A stretch of DNA of 5,656 nt, taken from contig DFJV01000022.1 of the NCBI GenBank assembly GCA_002373205.1, positions 1 through 5,656 of the forward strand, in the 5' to 3' direction. Positions within the stretch are counted from its first letter, which is position 1. Every line of letters starts with the position of its first letter. Made by a program: the position numbers and the translations under genes. This document shows, in pieces, positions 1 through 5,588 of this stretch. Origin of the DNA: Treponema sp. UBA3662 (GTDB lineage Bacteria > Spirochaetota > Spirochaetia > Treponematales > Treponemataceae). The notes under the pieces are model-generated. The model saw only the letters and a program-made list of their open reading frames with translations. It did not search any database and was not told the DNA's origin.

Positions 1-1085
1 ATTACGCCAAGGTCTTCTGCAATAATTGGAAGGGTTCCAAGGCGCTTTTTTATCTCGTCAAACAAGTCTTTGCCGGGGCCTTTTATCCATTCACCCTTGA
101 TTGCATTTGGCGCACCGTAAGGAATCTGCCAGTATGCTTCAAAGCCGCGGAAATGATCAATGCGGATAACGTCTACAAGGCGGAGCATGTTCTTTATGCG
201 GTCAACCCACCAGCTATAGTTATCTTTTTTCATGGCATCCCAGTCGTAGAGCGGATTTCCCCAGAGCTGGCCTGTTGCACTAAAGTAATCCGGGGGAACT
301 CCGGCGCATGTCTTTTGCAAGAGAGTCTCGGAATCCATCTGGAAGAATTTCTGGTTTGCCCAAACGTCGGCAGAGTCACCCGCAACAAAAATGGGGATGT
401 CGCCAATGATTTTTATTCCAAGAGAGTTAACGTATTTTTTTAGGGAAGACCACTGCTGGTCAAAGAAGAACTGGATAACCTTTATTTGTTCTACGTCGTC
501 CGTATGCTCTGCATCCCAGCGGCTTACTGCTGAGGCATCGTGTTCTGCAAGCTCGCGGGGCCACCAGCGGTTCCACATGGAGGCAACGCCTTCTACGCCT
601 TCATTCTTTGCCTTTGCGTCATAAAAGTTCTTGATGCTGGTGTAGTCTGCGTAATTGTTTAACCAAGAAGACTGGTCGTTTTTAAATGCCTCGTATTTTA
701 CGCGGTCTTCATTACTGCAATTCTTTAAAAAGTATGCGGCGCACTTTGCAAGAACCGGCATCTTCCACCATACGACGGAACCAAAGTCAACGTTGCCCTG
801 GCTCTTTATGTAGTCTGGCGGAAGAACCTCGTCCTTGCTTGCCCATCCGCGCTTAACAAGGTCATCAAAATCAATAAGAAGGGGATTTCCCGCAAAAGTT
901 GAAAAACTCTGGTAGGGGCTGTCCCCGTATCCGGTAGGTCCAAGCGGCAAAACCTGCCAGTAGGACTGGTTTGCATTTTTTAGCCAGTCGGCAAACTTGT
1001 ATGCACTTTCACCAAGGGTTCCAATCCCTGGAGTGCCGGGTAAAGAAGTAACGTGAAGCAGAATACCGCTTTTTCTTTTGTTCAT
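1..1085 (-). CDS. malQ: 4-alpha-glucanotransferase (amylomaltase, GH77), 3' end cut by the window edge
   Basis: The minus-strand frame is open from an ATG at 1085 to the left edge and gives 361 residues without a stop. It encodes a GH77 amylomaltase, which transfers alpha-1,4-glucan segments between maltodextrins in the cytoplasm during maltose or glycogen metabolism. Visible family blocks are LLHVTSLPG (9-17), GYGDSPYQS...AGNP (52-68), DIPIFVAGDSADVW (229-242), GVPPDYFSATGQLWGNP (from 262), the nucleophile block RIDHFRG with Asp310, and IIAEDLG with the acid/base Glu357. The 47-residue gap between Asp310 and Glu357 equals that between Asp293 and Glu340 of the Thermus enzyme, so this is the short, roughly 500-residue type; about 140 C-terminal residues, including the third catalytic Asp, should lie outside. 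The start is supported by AGGAGA at 1091-1096, five bases upstream. It lies 38 bases after argG, with no visible terminator or strong promoter between, so co-transcription is likely. The family call is very secure. Confidence 0.97.
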   Translation of the reverse strand, partial: MNKRKSGILLHVTSLPGTPGIGTLGESAYKFADWLKNANQSYWQVLPLGPTGYGDSPYQSFSTFAGNPLLIDFDDLVKRGWASKDEVLPPDYIKSQGNVDFGSVVWWKMPVLAKCAAYFLKNCSNEDRVKYEAFKNDQSSWLNNYADYTSIKNFYDAKAKNEGVEGVASMWNRWWPRELAEHDASAVSRWDAEHTDDVEQIKVIQFFFDQQWSSLKKYVNSLGIKIIGDIPIFVAGDSADVWANQKFFQMDSETLLQKTCAGVPPDYFSATGQLWGNPLYDWDAMKKDNYSWWVDRIKNMLRLVDVIRIDHFRGFEAYWQIPYGAPNAIKGEWIKGPGKDLFDEIKKRLGTLPIIAEDLGV

Positions 1086-1090
1086 ATATT

Positions 1091-1096
1091 TCTCCT
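1091..1096 (-). promoter_or_regulatory. Ribosome binding site of malQ
   Basis: On the minus strand AGGAGA sits five bases before the ATG at 1085, a strong Shine-Dalgarno match that fixes the malQ start. It lies inside the 38-base argG-malQ gap, consistent with independent translation from a shared transcript. Confidence 0.85.
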
Positions 1097-1123
1097 AATT
1101 AAATCTTCACCCGGCAATTTTAT

Positions 1124-2389
1124 TTATTCTGTCGGGCGCTTCTTAAAAGACTTGCTTTCAATAATTGCCTGACCTTCACCAACGCTCTGCTCCATCATTG
1201 CGCGTACCTTAAGAGGAAGGCCGAACAATGTAATAAAGCCCTGGGCATCCTTGTGGTCATAGAGGTCGCCAGTCTTAAATGAGGCGATGCTCTCGTTGTA
1301 GAGGCTGTACTTGGAAGCAGAACCTGCACCGCGGATTGCACCCTTGTAGAGGTGAACCTTTGCCCAACCAGTAACAGTCTCTTCCGTCTTGTCCACAAAG
1401 GCCATAATGGAATCAAACAAAGTAGTGAACCACTTTCCGTCGTAGATAAGCTCTGCCGCCTTAATTGAAAGGTGCTGCTTAAAGTGGTATGTGTCGCGGT
1501 CAAGGCAGATGTGATCCATCATGCGGTGTGCAAAGTAAAGGATTGCTCCACCTGGTGTCTCGTAAACACCGCGGCTCTTCATGCCAACGCAGCGGTTTTC
1601 GCAAATGTCAACAAGGCCAATTCCGTTCCTTCCGCCAATCTTGTTAAGCTCTGTAACAAGCTCAAGACCGTCCATCTTCTTTCCGTTAAGTGCAACTGGA
1701 ATACCTTTTTCAAAGTCAATCTGAACGTATTCGCCAGCATCTGGAGCTTCCTCGGGAACAACTGTGTTCTTAAGCATGTGCTTGTAGTTAGGTTCGTTCT
1801 CTGTCTTTTCAAGCTCAAGACCTTCGTGGCTAAGGTGCCAGATGTTTTCGTCGCGGCTGTATGACTGGTCGTGCTTCATTGGAACTTCAAGACCGCGCTT
1901 TTCAAGGTAGGCAATCTCTGCCTCGCGGCTGTCCATATCCCATTTTGGGTCACGCCAAGCGGCAATAACCTTGATGTCTGGAGCAAATGCCTTGATTGCA
2001 AGTTCAAAGCGAACCTGGTCGTTACCCTTTCCTGTAGCGCCGTGGCAGATTGCAACAGCCTTTTCCTGGCGGGCATATTCAACCAAAATCTTTCCAATAA
2101 GAGGACGAGCTGTAGAAGTACCCAAAAGATACTCGTCTTCGTAAACTGCGTTTGCCTTAAGGGCTGCCCAGCAGTATTCTTCAATATATTCCTTTCTTGC
2201 GTCAACAACGTAGCAGGCCGAAGCACCAGTCTTGAGCGCACGGCTCTTGATTGCTGCCCAGTCATCGCCCTGACCCAAGTCGATGCAGACGGCAATTACG
2301 TCGTAGTCATAATTTTCTTTTAACCAAGGAATGATAACCGTAGTATCAAGTCCGCCTGAATAAGCCAAAACAACTTTGTCTTTTGCCAT
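1124..2389 (-). CDS. argG: Argininosuccinate synthase
   Basis: This complete 421-residue cytoplasmic enzyme joins citrulline and aspartate with ATP to give argininosuccinate, AMP and pyrophosphate, the penultimate step of arginine synthesis. The N-terminal ATP pyrophosphatase P-loop reads AYSGGLDT (9-16). Further signatures are GTSTARPLI (90-98), the second family signature HGATGKGNDQVRFE (116-129), which binds aspartate and citrulline, YSRDENIWHLSHEG (177-190), and KSRGVYETPGG (271-281). The length is near the usual 400-450. The ATG is preceded by AGAGG at 2396-2400, six bases away, and the P-loop begins nine residues in, as is normal, so the start is firm. No key residue appears missing. 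It lies downstream of a 407-base spacer with its own promoter candidate, and malQ follows after 38 bases. argH is not in the window, so any arginine cluster is not visible here. The call is nearly certain. Confidence 0.99.
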   Translation of the reverse strand: MAKDKVVLAYSGGLDTTVIIPWLKENYDYDVIAVCIDLGQGDDWAAIKSRALKTGASACYVVDARKEYIEEYCWAALKANAVYEDEYLLGTSTARPLIGKILVEYARQEKAVAICHGATGKGNDQVRFELAIKAFAPDIKVIAAWRDPKWDMDSREAEIAYLEKRGLEVPMKHDQSYSRDENIWHLSHEGLELEKTENEPNYKHMLKNTVVPEEAPDAGEYVQIDFEKGIPVALNGKKMDGLELVTELNKIGGRNGIGLVDICENRCVGMKSRGVYETPGGAILYFAHRMMDHICLDRDTYHFKQHLSIKAAELIYDGKWFTTLFDSIMAFVDKTEETVTGWAKVHLYKGAIRGAGSASKYSLYNESIASFKTGDLYDHKDAQGFITLFGLPLKVRAMMEQSVGEGQAIIESKSFKKRPTE

Positions 2390-2395
2390 AGTTGA

Positions 2396-2400
2396 CCTCT
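2396..2400 (-). promoter_or_regulatory. Ribosome binding site of argG
   Basis: The minus strand reads AGAGG six bases before the argG ATG, a moderate Shine-Dalgarno sequence at normal distance. Confidence 0.7.
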
Positions 2401-2422
2401 GTAAATGTAAGTTTATACATCC

Positions 2423-2451
2423 GTTATACAGTTTATTTCATAAATATACAA
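2423..2451 (-). promoter_or_regulatory. Candidate argG promoter
   Basis: On the minus strand a -10 like TATAAC (2423-2428, 5 of 6 to consensus) lies exactly 17 bases after TTGTAT (2446-2451, 3 of 6). This would start transcription near 2416 and give a leader of about 27 bases. The -35 is weak, so an activator may be needed or the promoter may be minor. TTATACA copies at 2413-2419 and 2424-2430 overlap it. Confidence 0.45.
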
Positions 2452-2476
2452 GTACCTGTTTTGCATCTTACATATC

Positions 2477-2625
2477 ACAGAAATTAGTTTTGGGCTCCAC
2501 TACCATCAAAATCTGTCTGAAAATCCATGGTGCGCGGTAATAGGACTTCGCTCACTTTGTTCGCTCCGCGCAAATGGATTTTCAGCCATATTTTGCTTCC
2601 CGTTACGCCCAAAACTAATTTCCGT
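2477..2625. repeat. 149-base imperfect palindrome (long hairpin, MITE/REP-like candidate)
   Basis: Three arm pairs share one axis. The outer arms, 2480-2495 and 2607-2622, are 16 bases and perfectly complementary. The inner arms, 2517-2528 and 2574-2585, are 12 bases and perfect. An innermost 7-base G+C stem pairs 2531-2537 (TGCGCGG) with 2566-2572. Between outer and inner arms (2496-2516 against 2586-2606) 11 of 21 positions still pair in the same register. The 28-base loop 2538-2565 holds two TTCGCT copies. The sequence has no transposase and no clear target-site duplication. The loop, with its repeated GAGCGAA on the minus strand, looks like dispersed palindromic repeats seen in other bacteria, but only from memory. 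It could be a mobile palindromic repeat, a structured leader or 3' end, or a transcription barrier. No U-tract follows it on the minus strand, so it is not a classical terminator for pgeF. Confidence 0.8.
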
Positions 2626-2671
2626 TTCTTTTCATAAGAGAAAACAGATTTCTAAGCTTGTATATTGGCGG

Positions 2672-2693
2672 CACTTGCCATTAGCTACAAGTG
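2672..2693. repeat. Small hairpin in the pgeF-argG spacer
   Basis: CACTTG (2672-2677) and CAAGTG (2688-2693) can pair as a six-base stem around a ten-base loop. No T-run follows on either strand, so it is not an intrinsic terminator. It may be chance or part of a longer folded leader. Confidence 0.3.
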
Positions 2694-2705
2694 ACTTGCA
2701 ACACG

Positions 2706-2735
2706 ATTATAGAATAACACATCGGAAACGTTTCC
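2706..2735 (-). promoter_or_regulatory. Perfect -10 (TATAAT) with an adjacent palindromic operator candidate
   Basis: The minus strand carries a perfect TATAAT at 2706-2711. The 12-base palindrome GGAAACGTTTCC (2724-2735) occupies the place where a -35 should be. Its CG-centred form resembles operators of LacI/GalR-family regulators. No TTGACA-like hexamer is spaced correctly, so this would need an activator or may not be a promoter. A transcript from here would start near 2700 and cross the long palindrome before argG, about 310 bases downstream. Confidence 0.35.
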
Positions 2736-2796
2736 ACAAATATTTTTATATTTTTAGGTGTAAAATCAGATTTTCAGCCAAGAAAAAGATACAATT

Positions 2797-3588
2797 CTAC
2801 CATTTAACCCAGGCAGCCTGAACGGTAAAGAGCTTCTGCCTTTCTTCCAGGGAGAGACTTTGAGGAAGGGATGACGTCTGGCGGCGGAAGGAGCCAAATT
2901 TGTAGTTGCCGTCGGGATTTTTTTTGCAGCAGGTGCAGTCGGAGCTTATGACTATGTTTTCCTGGGGAACTCCTATTTTTTTTAATGCCTCAAGGTTTGC
3001 CTTGGCCATGGAGAGAGCATACTTTCCGGCATTATCACCTTGACGGATGGGGCTTACGCAGTCGGGGGTAAAGTTTTGGGCAAAAAAGGAAGAACGGTCT
3101 TCTTCTATAAAATAGCAGCAGTCGTGGATGTGGGGAGCCATTATTACGCAGAAGTCCTCCACCCTTGCGCCGTATTTTTCTTGGGCAAGCATAATGGCAT
3201 CACAGGCAATTCCTGTTCCCTTCCAGCCAGAATGAAGGGCACCAAAGACTTTGCTAACAGGGTCGTAGATAAGAATAGGCATACAGTCTGCAGCCGTTAT
3301 CACCGGGATGATTTTTTTGTTAAGGGTAATTATTCCGTCCCCCTGCAAGCCCTTAACTTCATCGGCATCTTCAATTGCATAAACCGTGTGGGAATGGATA
3401 AGTTCCACTGCGGCAATCGTCTTGTCTGGAGATGAAAGTTCATTCAAAAAAGAGGTGCGGTTGGGGTTTTCCTCGTTCCACCTAAAGCGCATGGATCCGT
3501 TTTTTAAAAGAGTCATGCCTGCCACCGGGGAATCTGGCACTACTTTTCCTCCCCGGCAAAAGTTCAATGCAAGAAATTCTTCCTTCAA
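2797..3588 (-). CDS. pgeF: PgeF/YfiH-type laccase-domain protein (purine nucleoside enzyme / peptidoglycan editing factor), TTG start
   Basis: This 263-residue cytoplasmic protein belongs to the YfiH/YlmD/LACC1 family, whose members are reported to act on purine nucleosides (phosphorolysis and deamination) and, in E. coli, to affect peptidoglycan precursor fidelity. Three putative metal or catalytic residues are visible: His65 in LIHSHTV (usual QvHg), Cys102 in TAADCMPIL, and His119 in ALHSGWKGT. The Cys-His spacing of 17 equals that in E. coli YfiH. APHIHDCCY (151-159) replaces the usual GPCIGPCCY block, and DCTCCKKNP...FGSFRR (217-236) matches the C-terminal cysteine and F-S-R motif. The N-terminal half is divergent. 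The start is TTG: the same frame meets the upstream TAA only five codons earlier, and AGGAAAAG (3593-3600) is well placed. It follows the larger gene by 15 bases, so the two share an operon. The family call is secure; the substrate is inferred. Confidence 0.92.
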   Translation of the reverse strand: MKEEFLALNFCRGGKVVPDSPVAGMTLLKNGSMRFRWNEENPNRTSFLNELSSPDKTIAAVELIHSHTVYAIEDADEVKGLQGDGIITLNKKIIPVITAADCMPILIYDPVSKVFGALHSGWKGTGIACDAIMLAQEKYGARVEDFCVIMAPHIHDCCYFIEEDRSSFFAQNFTPDCVSPIRQGDNAGKYALSMAKANLEALKKIGVPQENIVISSDCTCCKKNPDGNYKFGSFRRQTSSLPQSLSLEERQKLFTVQAAWVKW

Positions 3589-3592
3589 TTTA

Positions 3593-3600
3593 CTTTTCCT
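3593..3600 (-). promoter_or_regulatory. Ribosome binding site that selects the TTG start of pgeF
   Basis: The minus strand reads AGGAAAAG, with AGGA eight bases before TTG at 3588. No ATG or GTG start exists between the upstream stop (3604-3606) and this TTG. The first in-frame ATG, at residue 25, would remove conserved-looking sequence. Confidence 0.75.
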
Positions 3601-3603
3601 GCG

Positions 3604-5331
3604 TTAAACCTGGGTAGAATCAAGCGGCTCCATTTCCTGAACAACTTCGTAGGAATGCTGGATACCGTTGCGGGCCTGTGCAAGCCTTTCGCGGAATTTC
3701 TTGTTGTCGTGACCTGCAATCTTTGCAATGTTTGTAAGCGGGCCGTAGTAAGGGGTAACCTTTTCGCCAAGCATTCCGCCTATCAAGTCCACCATGCTGC
3801 GGCAAGCCTTTCCAAAGCCATTCACAATCTCTCGGGCAGAATCTTCAACGCTTTCCATAAGTGAAGCAAGTTCCTGCAGCTCAACCTTTCCCAAGTGCTC
3901 AACTCCATCGTAGGAGCCAAAGCGAAGTCCAAATTCTCCGCCGGCAGAAAGCTGGTTTGCAAACACATCCAGCTTGTCTTTAACGGTAGAAAATAGGTTG
4001 AAGGTATCTGTGTACTCAAGGCGGTTTTGCCTAAGTGCAAACTCACCCTCCACGGCGGCTGTGTCCAGCGGTGGAAGATAAAGCTTGTAGACGTTCTTCA
4101 TAAAGCCGTTTATAAAGCCAATAGTCAAATCGTAGTGGAAAGAGATGGAAGTATTTGCAAACTTAGCCCAAGGCCTGAACGGGAACATGGGGAAATCTGC
4201 CATCTCAAAGTAGCCCTTAATCTTTTCCTTAATCTTTTCCTTTTTGTAGTCGCGGTTCCACTGCTCCCACCTCTGGTCAAACAGGGACTTCCACTTTGCC
4301 CTGTACCTGATAAGCCAGTCTTCTCCGCCACCATAAGCTTCCGGGAAGTAGAGGGAATTTTCAAAGACAACCTTTGCAAGATTGTACATAGGAACCGTCT
4401 GGGCAAAAGTCTTTATGGCAGAAAATTCACCTGTCGCACTGTTAACAAAGTCTGTGCCTGCCTGAGCCACCTGGTCAAGGGATTCAAAGCCAGAAACCAG
4501 CCCCCTGTGCTCGTTGAACATGTAAAGTGTCTGGATAAGTTCATCCGTGATGGGAACGTAGTTGCACATGACGCGCGCAAATTCCGGGAAGTCGGCCTTT
4601 ATCTGCGCATAGAGGGTTTCTTTTGTGTTGGTTTCCGACTTGTAGAAGCGAGAAATCATCTTTCCAAATGGAATCTTAACGAACTGCTTTAGCCATTCAA
4701 CGCAGCGCACACAGGCATAGACCTCGTTTTTCTTCTGCATTGGAATTTCGTCAAGGATGGCCTCCATCTTTGCAATAAGGGAAGCACGCATTTCCTTGGT
4801 AATGATTTTCTGGAAGGAATACATGTAGGGGTCGGAAGCCTTTTCTATGTTAACACCCACGTTTGGCATTATGATGTAGCCCAAGAGGATATAGAATGAT
4901 TCCGGATCTTCTTCATAGGCCTGAATGGAAGGAAGAAAGAAGTCCGCACTTTTCTTTAGCTGGACAAGCTTTTCGTAGAAGCCCTGGATAAGAGCCTTGC
5001 GCTTGTGGTCAATAAGCCCCGGATACTCTTTTTCTATGCCCTTTGCAATTTGATTCACAAGGAATTTATTGAATACGTCATCTATTGATGAATTTGTAAT
5101 TGTAGCGAGCAGCCAAAGGAATATCTGCCTAAAAAAAGACTGCTTCTTGAACTGGGAATTCAGGTCGCTTTCCGAATCGCCGTCGCCCGAAGCCTGATCT
5201 GGCCCGTTAAGCTGGCCCTGGCCAACAGAACGCCCTTTCTTCATTTTATTCAGCATCTGCTCACGCTCAGAAGTGCTTATTCCAACAACGAGATTATCAA
5301 ACGTGGAATTTGTATTCGCTTTTTTTGCCAT
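3604..5331 (-). CDS. Uncharacterised 575-residue spirochaete protein, DUF5312-like
   Basis: I cannot assign a function. From memory it resembles the DUF5312 proteins of Treponema, but no search was done. The protein opens with a short block (1-32, FDNLVVGISTSEREQMLNKM), followed by a low-complexity linker rich in Gly, Asp, Ser and Gln (33-60). A hydrophobic stretch FFRQIFLWLLATI (66-78) is too short and too polar at its edges for a confident membrane span. The rest is mostly predicted helix with many aromatic and charged residues and no signal peptide, lipobox or catalytic motif that I recognise. Cysteines at 207, 210 and 256 do not form a clear metal site. Residues 364-373 contain a K-I-K-E repeat produced by a 12-base tandem duplication. 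The ATG has AGGAAG six bases upstream. pgeF follows after 15 bases in the same frame. A cytoplasmic structural or scaffold role is possible but only a guess. Confidence 0.9.
   Translation of the reverse strand: MAKKANTNSTFDNLVVGISTSEREQMLNKMKKGRSVGQGQLNGPDQASGDGDSESDLNSQFKKQSFFRQIFLWLLATITNSSIDDVFNKFLVNQIAKGIEKEYPGLIDHKRKALIQGFYEKLVQLKKSADFFLPSIQAYEEDPESFYILLGYIIMPNVGVNIEKASDPYMYSFQKIITKEMRASLIAKMEAILDEIPMQKKNEVYACVRCVEWLKQFVKIPFGKMISRFYKSETNTKETLYAQIKADFPEFARVMCNYVPITDELIQTLYMFNEHRGLVSGFESLDQVAQAGTDFVNSATGEFSAIKTFAQTVPMYNLAKVVFENSLYFPEAYGGGEDWLIRYRAKWKSLFDQRWEQWNRDYKKEKIKEKIKGYFEMADFPMFPFRPWAKFANTSISFHYDLTIGFINGFMKNVYKLYLPPLDTAAVEGEFALRQNRLEYTDTFNLFSTVKDKLDVFANQLSAGGEFGLRFGSYDGVEHLGKVELQELASLMESVEDSAREIVNGFGKACRSMVDLIGGMLGEKVTPYYGPLTNIAKIAGHDNKKFRERLAQARNGIQHSYEVVQEMEPLDSTQV
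4215..4238. repeat. 12-base perfect tandem duplication inside the DUF5312-like gene
   Basis: CCTTAATCTTTT occurs twice back to back (4215-4226 and 4227-4238). On the coding strand it adds four residues to a Lys/Ile/Glu stretch and keeps the frame. This looks like a slippage duplication and could vary between strains. Confidence 0.85.
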
Positions 5332-5335
5332 TACT

Positions 5336-5341
5336 CTTCCT
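5336..5341 (-). promoter_or_regulatory. Ribosome binding site of the DUF5312-like gene
   Basis: The minus strand reads AGGAAG, with AGGA six bases before the ATG at 5331. This supports the chosen start. I found no convincing -35/-10 pair for this gene in the A/T-rich spacer above it. Confidence 0.7.
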
Positions 5342-5488
5342 TTTTTATATTAGCTTCAACTCCAGTTTTGCATAAGCCCGATAATGACATGGTTCTTGCC
5401 AAAAAACGGACGCACAACACCAAAATTAAGAAATTTTCTCGCTTAGTATATCGGCATATATTGTAGCAGACTTTTTGCATTTTGGTGA

Positions 5489-5556
5489 TTTTTTTTACGG
5501 ATTTTTTTTATACTTTTTTTTGAAAAATTCTTTGTTTTTATATTGACATTTTTTTT
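5489..5556 (+). promoter_or_regulatory. T-tract cluster upstream of the tRNA promoter (possible UP element or bent DNA)
   Basis: Runs of eight T lie at 5489-5496, 5502-5509, 5514-5521 and 5549-5556, the first three repeating every 12-13 bases. Such tracts bend DNA and can contact the RNA polymerase alpha subunit upstream of stable-RNA promoters. The last run lies within the promoter spacer. The role is inferred from position only. Confidence 0.4.
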
Positions 5557-5571
5557 CACTTAGTATATAAA
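5543..5571 (+). promoter_or_regulatory. Strong sigma-70 type promoter of the tRNA-Gln gene
   Basis: A consensus -35 TTGACA (5543-5548) is followed after exactly 17 bases by TATAAA (5566-5571, 5 of 6 to consensus). Transcription should begin near 5578-5580, about ten bases before the mature tRNA 5' end at 5589. This is the best promoter in the window and fits a highly expressed stable RNA. Confidence 0.88.
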
Positions 5572-5588
5572 TATCACTATCCATTCAT

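Larger units (their letters stand above)
2390..2796. other. 407-base non-coding spacer between pgeF and argG
   Basis: I see no convincing protein gene here. The spacer holds the argG promoter candidate, the long palindrome, a small hairpin, a TATAAT with a 12-base palindrome, and A/T-rich DNA just after the pgeF stop (2740-2770). GATTTTCAGCCA occurs twice (2577-2588 and 2769-2780), tying the palindrome arm to the pgeF 3' flank. No clear Rho-independent terminator for pgeF is present: the only stems near its stop are short and A/T-only. Confidence 0.7.

Noticed and set aside
153..624. Plus-strand frames of 96 and 77 codons at the left end
   Set aside because: Both are antisense to malQ, whose catalytic motifs cover this stretch in the minus frame.
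1472..2323. Plus-strand frames of 130 and 150 codons opposite argG
   Set aside because: They are antisense to a clear, full-length argG, and their composition is rich in Val, Asn and Cys, as expected from reversed codons.
2538..2565. Loop repeats as a CRISPR unit
   Set aside because: Only two six-base TTCGCT copies are present, with no regular spacer array and no cas gene.
2477..2625. Long palindrome as an intrinsic terminator of pgeF
   Set aside because: On the minus strand no U-tract follows the stem, the loop is 28 bases, and the stem starts about 170 bases after the pgeF stop. The plus strand has a T-rich flank, but no plus-strand gene precedes it.
2738..2753. AAATAT/ATATTT stem near the pgeF 3' end as a terminator
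   Set aside because: The stem is six A/T pairs only, too weak for intrinsic termination, and its T-rich flank is on the strand without genes.
4027..4692. 221-codon open frame on the plus strand
   Set aside because: It lies wholly antisense to the DUF5312-like gene, has no recognisable motif, and mirrors that gene's codon pattern. It is a shadow frame.
5120..5140. Hydrophobic stretch near residue 70 of the DUF5312-like protein as a membrane anchor
   Set aside because: It is about 13 residues long and flanked by polar residues, shorter than a normal transmembrane helix. No signal peptide precedes it.
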